Source: an uncultured Lachnospiraceae bacterium (GTDB lineage Bacteria; Bacillota; Clostridia; Lachnospirales; Lachnospiraceae). From it: DNA of 37,630 bases. Position numbers and translations under genes: made by a program. The DNA lies in assembly GCA_944377325.1 (NCBI GenBank), contig CALWEP010000111.1:1-37630 (forward strand), in the 5' to 3' direction. Every line of letters starts with the position of its first letter. Position 1 is the stretch's first letter. Below the pieces are notes generated by a model that saw only the letters and a list, made by a program, of their open reading frames with translations, was not told where the DNA came from and did no database searches. Below are positions 7,613-17,798 of this stretch, in pieces.

Positions 7613-10600
7613 TTACGCCTCCCTCTTATTTCCCGTACTCTCATAAAACGCTTCAATCTGGGCCTGCTCTCCCGTCAGTCCCTGCTCCTCCAGTCTGGCG
7701 CACAGGAGCATAACCTTGCGGTAATCGTCCGGAATGATTTTTTTGAATTTGGGAAGATACTCGGTGAAATGCTCCAAAATTTCCCGACCCTTTTCCGATC
7801 CGGTGTATTCTGCATGGAGCCGGATCAGTTCTCTCAGCTCCTGTTTGTCATAACGGTTTTCCACCTGCTCCATGGACACCATTTCCCGATTCAGATGACG
7901 GTACAGCTCATTTTTTTCATCCAGCACATAAGCGATTCCTCCGCTCATTCCCGCAGCAAAGTTTTCTCCTGTCCTTCCCAGCACCACAACGCGGCCGCCG
8001 GTCATGTATTCACAGCCGTGGTCTCCTACGCCCTCCACCACCGCATTGGCGCCGGAATTGCGCACGCAGAACCGCTCTCCCGCAATTCCGTTGATGTAGG
8101 CGGCTCCTGACGTAGCTCCGTAAAGAGCCACATTTCCCACGATAATATTTCTGTCCGGCTGATAGGCCGCCTCTTTTGGGGGCGCTACCGCCAGAATTCC
8201 CCCAGAAAGCCCCTTGCCGAAATAGTCGTTGCTGTCCCCGGAAAGCTTTATGGTAAGCCCCTTAGGAATAAACGCGCCGAAGCTCTGTCCTCCCGCTCCC
8301 CGGCAGAGAGCGGTAAAGGTGCCGTCGGGAAACCCATCCTTGCGGGATCTGGTAATCTCCGATCCCAGAATCGTTCCGAAAGCCCGGTCCGTGTTGGATA
8401 CTTCCAGGGCAACAGTCTTTGCCGTTCCCTTTTCCATGGACTCCCGGAATGCGGGAAGCAGGACCCTCACGTCCGGAGAACGGTCCAGGCGAAAATCATA
8501 AGCCTTTTCCGGGCAGAAAACAGCCCCCTTCCGCCCGCCTTCCAGAATTGCAGTCACATCGATGCGGGAAGGACGGCTGCCCTGCGCCTCCGCTTTCTTT
8601 CTCAGCAGATCGGTTCGTCCCACCAGTTCCCTTACGGTGGGAATTCCCAGGCGGGCCATGTACTCTCTCAGCTCTTCCGCAATAAACAGCATAAAGTTCT
8701 CCACATATTCCGGCTTTCCGGAAAAGCGCTTTCTCAGCTCCGGATTCTGGGTGGCGATTCCCATAGGACAGGTATCCAGGTTGCATACCCTCATCATCAC
8801 GCAGCCCAAGGCCACCAGCGGAGCCGTGGCAAAGCCGAATTCCTCCGCTCCCAGCATAGCGGCCACCGCCACGTCCCAGCCGGTCATCAGCTTTCCGTCC
8901 GCCTCAACGGCAACCATCTCCCGCAGTCCGTTCTTCATCAGTGTCTGATGGGTTTCCGCTACTCCCAGCTCCCAGGGCAGTCCCGCATTGTAAATGGAGC
9001 TGCCCGGCGCCGCTCCCGTGCCTCCGTCCGCTCCGGAAATCAGAATCACCTGGGCTCCTGCCTTTGCCACCCCGGCCGCTACCGTTCCCACGCCGGCCTC
9101 GCTTACCAGCTTTACGGAAATCCTGGCGTTTCGATTGGCATTTTTCAGGTCAAAGATCAGCTGGGCCAGGTCTTCTATGGAGTAGATATCATGATGGGGA
9201 GGCGGAGAGATCAGGCTCACTCCCGGGGTGGAGTGACGGGTTTTGGCAATCCATGGGTAGACCTTTCCTGCCGGAAGGTGACCTCCCTCTCCCGGTTTTG
9301 CTCCCTGAGCCATTTTGATCTGAATCTCCCCGGCGCTTACCAGATAGCGGCTGGTAACGCCGAACCGGCCGGAAGCGACCTGCTTGATCACGGAACAGCG
9401 GTCATTTTCCGTTCCGGCAGAATCCAGCCGTTCCTCGCTTTCTCCTCCCTCTCCCGTATTGGATTTTCCTCCCAGCCGGTTCATGGCAACGGCCAGAGCT
9501 TCGTGAGCTTCCTGGGAAATGGATCCGTAGGACATGGCTCCCGTTTTGAATCTCTTCACAATAGACTCTGCCGTCTCTACCTGATCCAGGGGAATGGGTT
9601 TTGTACCGGGAACCAATTCAAACAGGCTCCGGATATTTCCGAAGCTTTCCCGGTCCGCAGCCTTCGTGTATTCTTTGAACAGACCGTAATCTCCTGTGCG
9701 CACAGCCTGCTGGAGAAGGTGGATCGTCTCCGGGTTGTAACGGTGAAGCTCTCCCTGACTTCTCATCTTGTGGGTTCCTTCACTGTCAAAGGTCAGATCC
9801 GTCCACAGGCCCAGAGGGTCAAAGGCCCTGGAATGAAGACGGTCCGCCTCCCGGGCCATATCCTCCAGAGTGATTCCGCCGATTCTGCTCACCGTCCCGG
9901 TAAAATATCGGTCAATGACTTCTCTTGAAACTCCTGCTGCCTCAAAGATCTTTGCCCCCTGGTAGGACTGAAGAGTGGAAATCCCCATTTTGGATGCAAT
10001 CTTCACGATTCCGTGAAGAACGGCGCTGCGGTAATCCTGTTCCGCCGCCCCATAGTCTTTGTCCAGCATCCCTTCTTCAATCAGCTGTCCTACGGTTTCC
10101 AGCGCAAGGTACGGGTTGACCGCACTGGCTCCGTAGCCTAAAAGAGCGGCAAAATGGTGAACGTCTCTTGGTTCTCCCGATTCCAGAATCAGAGACATGG
10201 CCGTACGCTTCTTCGTCCGAACCAGGTGCTGATGCACGGCGGAGACCGCCAGCAGAGAGGGAATGGCCACATGGTTCTCATCCACGCCCCGGTCAGAAAG
10301 AATCAGAATGGCCGCCCCGTCCTGGTAAGCCTTGTCCACCTCCACAAACAGGTGTTCCACCGCTCTTTCCAACCGGGCACTTTTGTAATAGATGATGGGA
10401 ACTACCGCCGTTTTCAGCCGCCCGTCTTTCAGTTCTTTCAGCTTCAGCATATCCGTATTCCCCAGAATGGGCTGACTGATCTTCAGAACCTGGCAGTTCT
10501 CCGCCCTGTCCTCAAGCAGATTGCCGTCTCTGCCCACATAGACCGCCGTGCTGGTCACGATCTCCTCACGGATGGCATCGATCGGCGGATTGGTCACCTG

Positions 10601-12151
10601 GGCAAACAGCTGCTTGAAATAGGCAAAAAGGGGCTGCGGCTCTTCCGATAAAGCTGCCAGAGGAATATCCGATCCCATGGCCCGGATGCTTTCCGCTCCG
10701 TTGAGAGCCATTCCAAGAATGGACGTACGGTATTCTTCATAGGTATATCCGAATGCCTTCTGAAGTCTTGCTCTCTGCTCCGGCGTGTGAACGGGAGCTT
10801 TTTTGTTGGGAAGCTTTAAGTCCTCCAGACGTACCAGGCCGCCGCTGAGCCATTCTCCGTAAGGCTTCGCTGACGCGTAATGCCCTTTCAGCTCTTCATC
10901 GTGAATGATCTTTCCCGCTCTGGTATCCACCAGGAGCATCTTCCCGGGATGGAGCCTTTCCTTCAGCACGATCTCTTCCTCCGGAACGGGAAGAACCCCC
11001 ACCTCGGACGCCAGAATCACCGTACCGTCTTTCAAAACGTAATATCTGGAAGGGCGAAGGCCGTTTCGGTCCAGGACGGCTCCCATTACATCCCCGTCGG
11101 AGAAAACAATGGAGGCCGGCCCGTCCCAGGGCTCCATCATGGTAGCGTAGTACTGGTAAAATTCTCTCTTTTTTTCCGCCATGGCACGGTTGTTTTCCCA
11201 AGGCTCCGGTATGGTCACCATCACAGCCAAAGGGAGATCCATCCCGTTCATCATGAGAAACTCCAGGGTATTGTCCAGCATGGCGGAATCCGATCCCTGA
11301 GCGTTGATCACCGGCAGGATCTTGTGCAGTTCTCCGTCCAGGCAGGGAGATTCCATAGTCTCTTCCCTGGCCAGCATTTTATCTGCGTTTCCCCGAATGG
11401 TATTGATCTCTCCGTTGTGGACGATCAGCCGGTTGGGGTGAGCCCTCTCCCAGCTGGGTTCCGTATTGGTGCTGAATCGGGAATGGACCATGGCAATGGC
11501 GGAATCATAGTCCTCCGCCTGCAGATCCCCGTAAAAGATCCGCAGCTGCCCCACCAGAAACATTCCCTTGTAAACAATGGTCCGGCTGCTGAGCGACACA
11601 ACGTAGGTTCCCTCATTGCTCTGCTCAAACACACGGCGGACCACATACAGCTTCCGGTCAAAATCCAGTCCCCGGTTCACTCCCTCCGGCCGCTTCACAA
11701 ATCCCTGCTCAATGGAAGGCATGCATCCTCTGGCTTTTTGTCCCAGCACCGACGGATCCACCGGCACGGAGCGCCAGCCCAGAAATTCCATTCCCTCCTT
11801 TTCCACGATCACCTCAAACATCTTTTTCGCCTGGTTTCGCTTCAGTTCATGATCCGGAAAGAAAAACATTCCCACTCCGTAGTCCCGTTCTCCTCCCAGC
11901 CGGATTCCCTCTTCCCCGCACACCCGTGAAAAGAAGCGGTGCGAGATCTGAAGCAGAATTCCCACTCCGTCTCCTGTTTTTCCTTCCGCGTCCTTTCCTG
12001 CGCGGTGCTCCAGATTTTCTACGATTCTCAGGGCTCTCTCTACAGTTTCCCTGCTTTTTCTCCCCTTGCGGTCCACCACGGCTCCGATGCCGCAGTTATC
12101 GTGCTCCATTTGGGGGCAGTAAAGTCCCTGCCGGTCTGTTCCCTTTTTCAT
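7613..12151 (-). CDS. gltB: Glutamate synthase large (alpha) subunit
   Basis: GltB (1512 residues) hydrolyses glutamine, channels the ammonia, and makes glutamate from 2-oxoglutarate. A short propeptide precedes Cys20 in [11 protein letters not shown], the expected N-terminal nucleophile of the class II amidotransferase domain (about 20-430). The central domain is followed by the FMN/2-oxoglutarate domain ([30 protein letters not shown]), the 3Fe-4S cysteines in [19 protein letters not shown] and a C-terminal glycine-rich GXGXG beta-helix. ATG at 12151 overlaps the pyrG stop as ATGA, with GGAG about 9 bases upstream. The frame is intact over its full length. Confidence 0.97.
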   Translation of the reverse strand: MKKGTDRQGLYCPQMEHDNCGIGAVVDRKGRKSRETVERALRIVENLEHRAGKDAEGKTGDGVGILLQISHRFFSRVCGEEGIRLGGERDYGVGMFFFPDHELKRNQAKKMFEVIVEKEGMEFLGWRSVPVDPSVLGQKARGCMPSIEQGFVKRPEGVNRGLDFDRKLYVVRRVFEQSNEGTYVVSLSSRTIVYKGMFLVGQLRIFYGDLQAEDYDSAIAMVHSRFSTNTEPSWERAHPNRLIVHNGEINTIRGNADKMLAREETMESPCLDGELHKILPVINAQGSDSAMLDNTLEFLMMNGMDLPLAVMVTIPEPWENNRAMAEKKREFYQYYATMMEPWDGPASIVFSDGDVMGAVLDRNGLRPSRYYVLKDGTVILASEVGVLPVPEEEIVLKERLHPGKMLLVDTRAGKIIHDEELKGHYASAKPYGEWLSGGLVRLEDLKLPNKKAPVHTPEQRARLQKAFGYTYEEYRTSILGMALNGAESIRAMGSDIPLAALSEEPQPLFAYFKQLFAQVTNPPIDAIREEIVTSTAVYVGRDGNLLEDRAENCQVLKISQPILGNTDMLKLKELKDGRLKTAVVPIIYYKSARLERAVEHLFVEVDKAYQDGAAILILSDRGVDENHVAIPSLLAVSAVHQHLVRTKKRTAMSLILESGEPRDVHHFAALLGYGASAVNPYLALETVGQLIEEGMLDKDYGAAEQDYRSAVLHGIVKIASKMGISTLQSYQGAKIFEAAGVSREVIDRYFTGTVSRIGGITLEDMAREADRLHSRAFDPLGLWTDLTFDSEGTHKMRSQGELHRYNPETIHLLQQAVRTGDYGLFKEYTKAADRESFGNIRSLFELVPGTKPIPLDQVETAESIVKRFKTGAMSYGSISQEAHEALAVAMNRLGGKSNTGEGGESEERLDSAGTENDRCSVIKQVASGRFGVTSRYLVSAGEIQIKMAQGAKPGEGGHLPAGKVYPWIAKTRHSTPGVSLISPPPHHDIYSIEDLAQLIFDLKNANRNARISVKLVSEAGVGTVAAGVAKAGAQVILISGADGGTGAAPGSSIYNAGLPWELGVAETHQTLMKNGLREMVAVEADGKLMTGWDVAVAAMLGAEEFGFATAPLVALGCVMMRVCNLDTCPMGIATQNPELRKRFSGKPEYVENFMLFIAEELREYMARLGIPTVRELVGRTDLLRKKAEAQGSRPSRIDVTAILEGGRKGAVFCPEKAYDFRLDRSPDVRVLLPAFRESMEKGTAKTVALEVSNTDRAFGTILGSEITRSRKDGFPDGTFTALCRGAGGQSFGAFIPKGLTIKLSGDSNDYFGKGLSGGILAVAPPKEAAYQPDRNIIVGNVALYGATSGAAYINGIAGERFCVRNSGANAVVEGVGDHGCEYMTGGRVVVLGRTGENFAAGMSGGIAYVLDEKNELYRHLNREMVSMEQVENRYDKQELRELIRLHAEYTGSEKGREILEHFTEYLPKFKKIIPDDYRKVMLLCARLEEQGLTGEQAQIEAFYESTGNKREA

Positions 12152-13764
12152 AAGCTGTCCGCTCCTTTCTTTCTCTCGGCTGCTGCCCTCACCAAGCCTG
12201 AAAACAGAGGGTGGGCATGATTTGGTCTGGATTTGAACTCCGGATGAGCCTGGGTCGCTATGAAGTAGGGATGATCCGGAAGCTCAATCATTTCCACAAT
12301 CCTTCCGTCGGGAGACAGGCCGGAAAGCTTCATTCCGTGAGCCTTCAGAATCTCCCTGTACTCGTTGTTGAACTCATAGCGATGGCGGTGCCGCTCTTCC
12401 GTGCGTCCGGCCCCATAGAGCTTCTCCGCCAGGGATCCTTTTTCCAGCACGCAGGGATAAGCTCCCAGTCTGAGAGTTCCTCCCAGATCCGTCACTCCGT
12501 TCTGTTCCGGCATCAGGGCGATCACCGGATGGGCGGTGTCCGGATTCAGTTCCGTGCTGTCCGCATCCTCCAGGCCTGCCGCATTTCTGGCGAATTCAAT
12601 TACCGCCAGCTGCATCCCCAGGCAGATTCCCAGATAAGGAATCTGTCTTTCCCTTGCATACCGGATCGCCCGGAGCTTTCCGTCGATTCCCCTGTTTCCG
12701 AAGCCTCCCGGAACCAGGATCCCATCCGCATCTCCCAGAAGGCTTTCTGCCGTTTCGTCCGTTACCTGCTCCGAATCCACCCATCGGATATGCACGCCGC
12801 ATCTGTTTTCGATTCCCCCGTGCTTCAACGCCTCGGCCACGCTCAAATAGGCATCATGAAGCTGCACATATTTTCCTACGAGAGCAATCGTAACCGAGCT
12901 CTTTGGGTGCCGCAGGTTCCAAACCATCTGTTTCCATTCCTCCAGATCCGGCGTGCCGCAGGGAAGCTTCAGGCACCGGCAGGCTACCTCTGCCAGGTGC
13001 TCCTGCTCCATAGCCAGAGGCGCCTCATACAGATATTCCACATCCAGGTTCTGGAGTACGTGGTCCGCCGGAACATTGCAGAACAGGGCGATCTTTTCCT
13101 TCACGTCTCTTCCCAGCTCCACCTCCGAACGGCAGACCAGAATATCCGGCTGGATTCCCATTCCCTGCAGCTGCTTCACACTGGCCTGCGTGGGCTTTGT
13201 CTTCAGTTCTCCGGAAGCCTTCAGATAAGGAACCAAGGTCACGTGGAGCAGAATGGCGTTTTCTCTTCCCACCTCCATCTGAAACTGGCGGATCGCTTCC
13301 AGAAAAGGCTGGCTTTCCATATCTCCCACCGTTCCCCCCACCTCGATGATGGCAATGCAGTCCTCTTCCCGGTCCGAACGGTAAAAACGGCTTTTAATCT
13401 CATTTGTAATGTGCGGAATCACCTGTACGGTATGGCCTCCGTAATCCCCTCTCCGTTCCTTGTGAAGGACCGACCAGTAGATCTTTCCTGTGGTCACATT
13501 GGAATGAGCCCCCAGGTTTTCATCAATAAACCGTTCATAATGCCCCAGATCCAGATCCGTTTCCGTTCCGTCTTCCGTCACGAACACTTCACCGTGCTGA
13601 ATGGGATTCATGGTTCCCGGGTCCACATTAATGTAGGGATCCAGCTTCTGCATGGTGACCCCATATCCTCTGGCCTTCAGAAGCCTTCCCAGAGAAGCCG
13701 CCGTAATTCCTTTTCCCAGCCCGGATACCACTCCTCCTGTGACAAGTACATATTTTACCGACAT
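12148..13764 (-). CDS. pyrG: CTP synthase
   Basis: PyrG aminates UTP to CTP using ATP and glutamine. The synthetase domain opens with [22 protein letters not shown] (split here: [13 protein letters not shown], then LGKGITAAS), followed by [15 protein letters not shown] and the DLGHYERF region. The C-terminal glutaminase domain has GGFGNRG, the nucleophile Cys in [17 protein letters not shown], and [11 protein letters not shown] at 13764 gives 538 residues, the usual length, with AGGAG 9 bases upstream; a longer frame to 13863 runs into the leader RNA. It heads the operon and its TGA overlaps the gltB ATG, which is an unusual partnership joining CTP synthesis to glutamate synthase. Confidence 0.96.
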   Translation of the reverse strand: MSVKYVLVTGGVVSGLGKGITAASLGRLLKARGYGVTMQKLDPYINVDPGTMNPIQHGEVFVTEDGTETDLDLGHYERFIDENLGAHSNVTTGKIYWSVLHKERRGDYGGHTVQVIPHITNEIKSRFYRSDREEDCIAIIEVGGTVGDMESQPFLEAIRQFQMEVGRENAILLHVTLVPYLKASGELKTKPTQASVKQLQGMGIQPDILVCRSEVELGRDVKEKIALFCNVPADHVLQNLDVEYLYEAPLAMEQEHLAEVACRCLKLPCGTPDLEEWKQMVWNLRHPKSSVTIALVGKYVQLHDAYLSVAEALKHGGIENRCGVHIRWVDSEQVTDETAESLLGDADGILVPGGFGNRGIDGKLRAIRYARERQIPYLGICLGMQLAVIEFARNAAGLEDADSTELNPDTAHPVIALMPEQNGVTDLGGTLRLGAYPCVLEKGSLAEKLYGAGRTEERHRHRYEFNNEYREILKAHGMKLSGLSPDGRIVEMIELPDHPYFIATQAHPEFKSRPNHAHPLFSGLVRAAAERKKGADSL

Positions 13765-13789
13765 ATGCCTGATCTCCTCTCTGAAACAG

Positions 13790-13883
13790 AAAAAGGGGGT
13801 CTTAATCCCTGAACCGCCGGTGATCCCCCGGCCGTCCGGTTTCAGACGCCCTTGTCTCTTCAAACTGTATTTCTCTTTTATAA
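13790..13883 (-). promoter_or_regulatory. pyrG operon leader: ANTAR-like hexaloop hairpin and possible attenuator
   Basis: About 120 nt of leader precede pyrG. AGAC/GTCT (13854-13857 with 13844-13847) encloses the hexaloop AAGGGC, matching the ANTAR-target rule of A at loop position 1 and G at position 4. Downstream, GGGGG (13825-13829) can pair with CCCCC (13795-13799), which is followed by five T (13790-13794), a candidate terminator. Two candidate second hairpins exist: CCGG-ACGG-CCGG (13828-13839), or GGATC/GGTTC around the hexaloop ACCGGC (13811-13826), which would use part of the G run. The loop of the putative terminator is long (25 nt), so termination is less certain than the first hairpin. 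Confidence 0.5.
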
Positions 13884-13889
13884 GCGAAT

Positions 13890-13918
13890 ATCATATTCTA
13901 AATTTGCCGATTTGTAAA
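13890..13918 (-). promoter_or_regulatory. Promoter of the pyrG-gltBD operon
   Basis: On the minus strand TTTACA (13913-13918) and TATGAT (13890-13895) are separated by exactly 17 bases. It lies back to back with the glnN promoter, and the 35 bases between the two -35 elements are very A/T rich. Confidence 0.75.
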
Positions 13919-13953
13919 GCCCCAATTTTTTTCATTTTATTTTTCCAAAATGC

Positions 13954-13981
13954 TTGACATCTGCTCTGATTTGTGTATACT
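13954..13981 (+). promoter_or_regulatory. Promoter of glnN
   Basis: TTGACA (13954-13959), a 16-base spacer and TATACT (13976-13981). The predicted start near 13988 places the ANTAR-type hairpin almost at the 5' end of the transcript. Confidence 0.82.
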
Positions 13982-13990
13982 ACTTCACAT

Positions 13991-14037
13991 AAAGCAAGGG
14001 TGCTTCGGTCAACGGCTGGCCGACGCACCCTTTTTTT
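13991..14037 (+). promoter_or_regulatory. ANTAR-type dual-hairpin attenuator upstream of glnN
   Basis: The first hairpin is AAGC/GCTT (13992-13995, 14002-14005) around hexaloop AAGGGT, with A at position 1 and G at position 4. The second follows immediately: CGGTC/GGCCG (14006-14010, 14018-14022) around AACGGCT, again with A1 and G4; the last T may be bulged to leave a hexaloop. The competing terminator pairs GGGTGC (13998-14003) with GCACCC (14025-14030), encloses the second hairpin, and is followed by seven T (14031-14037). The first hairpin sequesters the left terminator arm, so an ANTAR protein bound to both hairpins would permit read-through into glnN. This is the architecture described for ANTAR substrates. 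Confidence 0.85.
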
Positions 14038-14066
14038 GTTTTTCCAACGGAAAGGAGAGGATCTTT

Positions 14067-16157
14067 ATGAAAAATATTCCTGAATTATACGGAAGTCTGG
14101 TATTCAGCGACCGGGTCATGCGGGCAAAGCTTCCCGGGGACGTTTATAAGGCGCTGAAAAAAACCATTCGGAACGGCACCCATCTGGAGCTGGATGTGGC
14201 AAATGCCGTAGCTGTGGCCATGAAGGAGTGGGCCGTGGAAAACGGAGCCACCCATTTCACCCATTGGTTCCAGCCCATGACCGGAATCACCGCCGAAAAG
14301 CATGACAGCTTTATCTCTCCCCTGTCTCCCGGTGAAGCGATCATGGAATTTTCCGGCAAAGAACTGGTAAAAGGGGAACCGGACGCCTCCAGCTTCCCCT
14401 CCGGAGGATTGAGAGCCACCTTTGAAGCCAGAGGCTATACGGCATGGGACCCCACCTCTCCCGCCTTCATCAAAGACGGAACCCTCTATATTCCCACTGC
14501 CTTCTGTTCCTACACCGGTGAAGCCCTGGACAAAAAGACTCCCCTTCTCCGTTCCATGGAAACCCTGAACCGGGAAGCAGTCCGTCTTCTCCGTCTCCTG
14601 GGATACGAGGACATCTCCCGGGTGTCCGCCACAGTAGGTCCGGAGCAGGAGTACTTTCTCATTGACAAAGAGCTGTACCGCCGGCGGAAGGATCTGGTAT
14701 TCTGCGGAAGAACCCTGTTCGGCGCCCCGGCGCCCAAAGGCCAGGGAATGGAAGATCACTATTTCGGCGTGCTCCGCCCCAGGGTTTCCGCATATATGCA
14801 TGAGCTGGACGAAGAGCTCTGGAAGCTGGGCGTCCCCGCAAAAACAAAGCACAATGAGGTCGCCCCCGCCCAGCATGAGCTGGCCGCCGTCTACGATACG
14901 GTCAACATCGCGGTGGATCACAACCAGCTGACCATGGAAATGATGAAAAAGGTCGCGGATAAGCACGGTCTTGCCTGTCTTCTCCATGAAAAACCCTTTG
15001 ACGGCATCAACGGAAGCGGAAAGCACAACAACGGGTCCTTAATCACCGATACCGGTCTGAACCTGCTCAACCCCGGGAAAAATCCCGGAGAGAACCTTCC
15101 GTTCCTCCTTTCTCTGACAGCCGTTATCCAGGCAGTGGACGAATACGGCGACCTTATGCGGATTTCCGTAGCAAGCGCCGGCAATGACCATCGGCTGGGA
15201 GCCAATGAAGCTCCGCCTGCCATCGTGTCTGTTTTCCTCGGAGATGAGCTTACCTCCCTGCTCTCTTCCATCGAGAAGGGAACCGCATTTACGGAGCCGG
15301 AGACCGTACAGATGGAAACCGGAGCCAGAGTGCTCCCCCATTTCATGAAGGACAATACGGACCGGAACCGCACCTCTCCCTTTGCCTTTACGGGAAATAA
15401 GTTTGAATTCCGAATGCCCGGCTCTTCCCTTTCCTCTGCCGGTCCCAACGTGGTGCTGAACACCGCTGTAGCCGAAATGTTCCGCCGCTTCTCCCTGCAG
15501 CTGGAAAAGCTGCCTTCCGGCGAGCGAAAAAAAGCGGCAAAGGAACTGGTGCGCAAGGCGGTCACGGAGCATAAACGGGTCCTGTTCAACGGAAACGGCT
15601 ATACGGAAGAGTGGGTAAAAGAAGCAGTCCGCCGCGGGCTCTGGAACCTTACTTCCACTCCTGACGCCATTTTGCACCTCCTGGACGAAAAGAACGTGGA
15701 GCTGTTCACCAAGCACCATATATTCAGTCCCGAAGAAATACACGCCCGCTACGAAATCCTTTTGGAAAACTACGGCAAAGCCCTGCAGCTGGAAGGCCGG
15801 ACCATGACAGAGATGATGGAAAAGGATCTCCTTCCCGCTCTTCTTGCCCACATCGGCCACACTGCCGCGGCTGTCCGGGCGAAAAAAGAGCTGGGCCTGT
15901 CTCTGGGCTTCGATATCCGTCTTCTGGAAAAGCTGTCCGCTCTTTACGATTCCATCACACAGGGTACGGAAAAGCTGTCCGCTGATCTGAAAGAAGCCTC
16001 CGGTATCCATGATATCCTGGAAGCCGCTCGATTCTGCCGTGACGCAATTCTGGCGGATCTGGAAGAAATCCGCTCCTATGCCGATCAGGCAGAAGCCCTG
16101 ATTCCCGATGAGCTCCTTCCTTATCCCACTTATGACCGGCTTCTGTTTTCCGTATAA
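14067..16157 (+). CDS. glnN: Type III glutamine synthetase
   Basis: The GSIII family forms large dodecameric synthetases that make glutamine from glutamate, ammonia and ATP. At 696 residues it matches the family (about 700). Motifs include [13 protein letters not shown] at the N-terminus, [19 protein letters not shown] (metal Glu pair), [13 protein letters not shown] with both metal glutamates intact, [25 protein letters not shown] and the GSIII-specific C-terminal region. ATG at 14067 is preceded by AAGGAGAGG; the longer frame from 13950 would cover the promoter and attenuator. It is divergent from the pyrG-gltBD operon and is probably the main active synthetase of this locus, since the GSI-like paralogue looks degenerate. 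Confidence 0.96.
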   Translation: MKNIPELYGSLVFSDRVMRAKLPGDVYKALKKTIRNGTHLELDVANAVAVAMKEWAVENGATHFTHWFQPMTGITAEKHDSFISPLSPGEAIMEFSGKELVKGEPDASSFPSGGLRATFEARGYTAWDPTSPAFIKDGTLYIPTAFCSYTGEALDKKTPLLRSMETLNREAVRLLRLLGYEDISRVSATVGPEQEYFLIDKELYRRRKDLVFCGRTLFGAPAPKGQGMEDHYFGVLRPRVSAYMHELDEELWKLGVPAKTKHNEVAPAQHELAAVYDTVNIAVDHNQLTMEMMKKVADKHGLACLLHEKPFDGINGSGKHNNGSLITDTGLNLLNPGKNPGENLPFLLSLTAVIQAVDEYGDLMRISVASAGNDHRLGANEAPPAIVSVFLGDELTSLLSSIEKGTAFTEPETVQMETGARVLPHFMKDNTDRNRTSPFAFTGNKFEFRMPGSSLSSAGPNVVLNTAVAEMFRRFSLQLEKLPSGERKKAAKELVRKAVTEHKRVLFNGNGYTEEWVKEAVRRGLWNLTSTPDAILHLLDEKNVELFTKHHIFSPEEIHARYEILLENYGKALQLEGRTMTEMMEKDLLPALLAHIGHTAAAVRAKKELGLSLGFDIRLLEKLSALYDSITQGTEKLSADLKEASGIHDILEAARFCRDAILADLEEIRSYADQAEALIPDELLPYPTYDRLLFSV

Positions 16158-16171
16158 AATATCCGAAGCCG

Positions 16172-16200
16172 CTCAGGGCGCCGGTCTCCGGCGCCCTGAG
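16172..16200 (+). repeat. Perfect 13-bp hairpin between glnN and purF
   Basis: CTCAGGGCGCCGG (16172-16184) pairs perfectly with CCGGCGCCCTGAG (16188-16200) around a TCT loop. No T tract follows, so it is not a standard intrinsic terminator. It could stabilise the glnN 3' end, mark RNA processing or lower purF expression by pausing. Confidence 0.7.
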
Positions 16201-16250
16201 GCCTGTCCGGACCTTATGTCATCAGCACTCAAACCTGAAGGAGGAACACC

Positions 16251-17702
16251 ATGAATACACCTGAATCTGTTTCCGCCGATTCCTTTACCGGACTCCGGGA
16301 GGAATGCGGCGTATTCGCTGCTTATGATGGGGAAGGAAAGGATATGGCACCCCTTATATGCCGCGGCCTCTCCGCCCTCCAGCACCGGGGGCAGGAATCC
16401 TGCGGCATTGCCCTTTCCTCCGCCTCCGGTCCGCTGAAGGATATCCGCTGTCACAAAGGCCTGGGCCTGGTCAGCGAGGTATTTTCTCCTTCTGTTCTTC
16501 AGAACCTGCCGGGAAATCCGGGAGTGGGCCATGTCCGTTATTCCACCTGCGGAGCTTCCTCTCCCGAAAATGCCCAGCCCCTTGTTCGGAACGATGTCGA
16601 GGAGGCCTTCGCGCTGGCTCATAACGGAAACCTGGTCAACGCCTTCCGGCTCCGCAGAGAGCAGGAACAGGCAGGAGCCGTTTTCCGGACTGCCGTCGAT
16701 TCTGAGGTGATCGCCTGCGGAATCGCCGGAGAACGGAGCCGGGCTTCTTCTATGGAAGAAGCCGTGGAACATGCGGCAAGGTCCCTGATGGGCGGTTATG
16801 CACTGGCCGTCGCCAGTCCCGGAAAGCTGATCGGAGTTCGTGATCCCTGGGGACTGAAGCCTCTCTGTCTGGGGAAAAAGGACGCCTCCTACTTCCTTTC
16901 CTCGGAAAGCTGCGCCTTTTCTTCTCTCGGAATCCGGTTCATACGGGATCTTCTCCCCGGGGAGATCCTTACGATTACTTCCCAAGGCCTCTCTTCCCGG
17001 TTTCTTCCTTCCATGCCTGTAAAAACGGCTCACTGTGCGTTCGAGTACATCTACTTTGCCCGCCTTGACAGCGTAATCGACGGAGTTTCCGTCTATGACG
17101 CCCGGTTCCGGAGCGGAGAAGCCCTTGCCCGGCTTCATCCCGCTCAGGCGGACCTGGTCACCGGCGTTCCCGACTCCGGCCTGACCGCCGCCGCCGGCTT
17201 TTCCAAAGCCTCCTCCATCCCCTTCGCACTTGCTTTCTGCAAAAACAGCTATGTGGGGCGGACCTTTATAAAGCCTACGGATGAAGAGCGCCAGAACGCC
17301 GTCCGCATGAAACTGAGCGTGCTGCCGTCTGTTGTAAAAGAAAAAAACATCGTACTGGTAGATGACTCTCTGGTCCGGGGCACTACCATGTCAGCCTTGG
17401 TAAAAATGCTCCGCCAGGCAGGAGCCGCCCAGATCCATGTACGGATCTCCTCTCCCCCCTTCCTTTTCCCCTGCTATTTCGGGACAGACGTTCCCTCCAA
17501 CCGCCAGCTGATCGCTTCCTCTCATTCGGAAGAGGATATCTGCGCTCTCATCGGCGCCGATTCCCTCGCCTATCTTCCCATAGAGGCTCTGGATCATATG
17601 ACAGAAGGGCTTTCCCTGTGCAAAGCCTGCTTTGACGGTCATTATCCCATGCCCGTTCCGGACTGCGGCCTGCAGGATGAGCAGAAGCAAGGCGAATCCT
17701 GA
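16251..17702 (+). CDS. purF: Amidophosphoribosyltransferase
   Basis: PurF transfers glutamine amide nitrogen to PRPP, the first committed step of purine synthesis. A short propeptide precedes Cys19 in REECGVFAAYDG, the class II amidotransferase nucleophile. RHRGQES-type (LQHRGQESCGIA), HVRYSTCG, AHNGNLVN and WGLKPLCLG are conserved. The phosphoribosyltransferase domain has VDDSLVRGTTM. Cysteines in HCAFEYIYFAR, LFPCYFGTD and LCKACF fit the 4Fe-4S form of the enzyme found in Bacillus. The length is 483 residues. ATG at 16251 follows GGAGG. It sits 93 bases after glnN with no promoter that I can recognise, so read-through from glnN is plausible, placing a major glutamine consumer under the same attenuator. 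Confidence 0.95.
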   Translation: MNTPESVSADSFTGLREECGVFAAYDGEGKDMAPLICRGLSALQHRGQESCGIALSSASGPLKDIRCHKGLGLVSEVFSPSVLQNLPGNPGVGHVRYSTCGASSPENAQPLVRNDVEEAFALAHNGNLVNAFRLRREQEQAGAVFRTAVDSEVIACGIAGERSRASSMEEAVEHAARSLMGGYALAVASPGKLIGVRDPWGLKPLCLGKKDASYFLSSESCAFSSLGIRFIRDLLPGEILTITSQGLSSRFLPSMPVKTAHCAFEYIYFARLDSVIDGVSVYDARFRSGEALARLHPAQADLVTGVPDSGLTAAAGFSKASSIPFALAFCKNSYVGRTFIKPTDEERQNAVRMKLSVLPSVVKEKNIVLVDDSLVRGTTMSALVKMLRQAGAAQIHVRISSPPFLFPCYFGTDVPSNRQLIASSHSEEDICALIGADSLAYLPIEALDHMTEGLSLCKACFDGHYPMPVPDCGLQDEQKQGES

Positions 17703-17745
17703 AAAAGAAGGTTTCACCCCTAAAAATACCTCTATTTCCCGCTTG

Positions 17746-17778
17746 AAAGGGCAGCCGAAAGAACCGGCTGCCCTTTTT
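17746..17778 (+). terminator. Intrinsic terminator after purF
   Basis: GGGCAGCCG (17749-17757) pairs with CGGCTGCCC (17765-17773), flanked by AAA and five T. It lies between convergent purF and the M20 hydrolase gene and may also work weakly on the minus strand. Confidence 0.9.
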
Positions 17779-17798
17779 CATCTCATATTTGTTCCTGA

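Noticed and set aside
12211..13812. A 533-codon open frame on the plus strand
   Set aside because: It lies antisense to pyrG, has no ribosome site or recognisable domains, and is low-complexity. It is a shadow of codon bias in pyrG.
13800..13890. A Bacillus-type CTP-sensing pyrG leader with GGGC at the transcript start
   Set aside because: The predicted start region reads TTCGCTTATA without the initial G run, so the slippage mechanism known from B. subtilis pyrG does not fit.
13950..14066. Upstream extension of the glnN frame
   Set aside because: It covers the glnN promoter and the attenuator. The Shine-Dalgarno and family N-terminus support ATG 14067.
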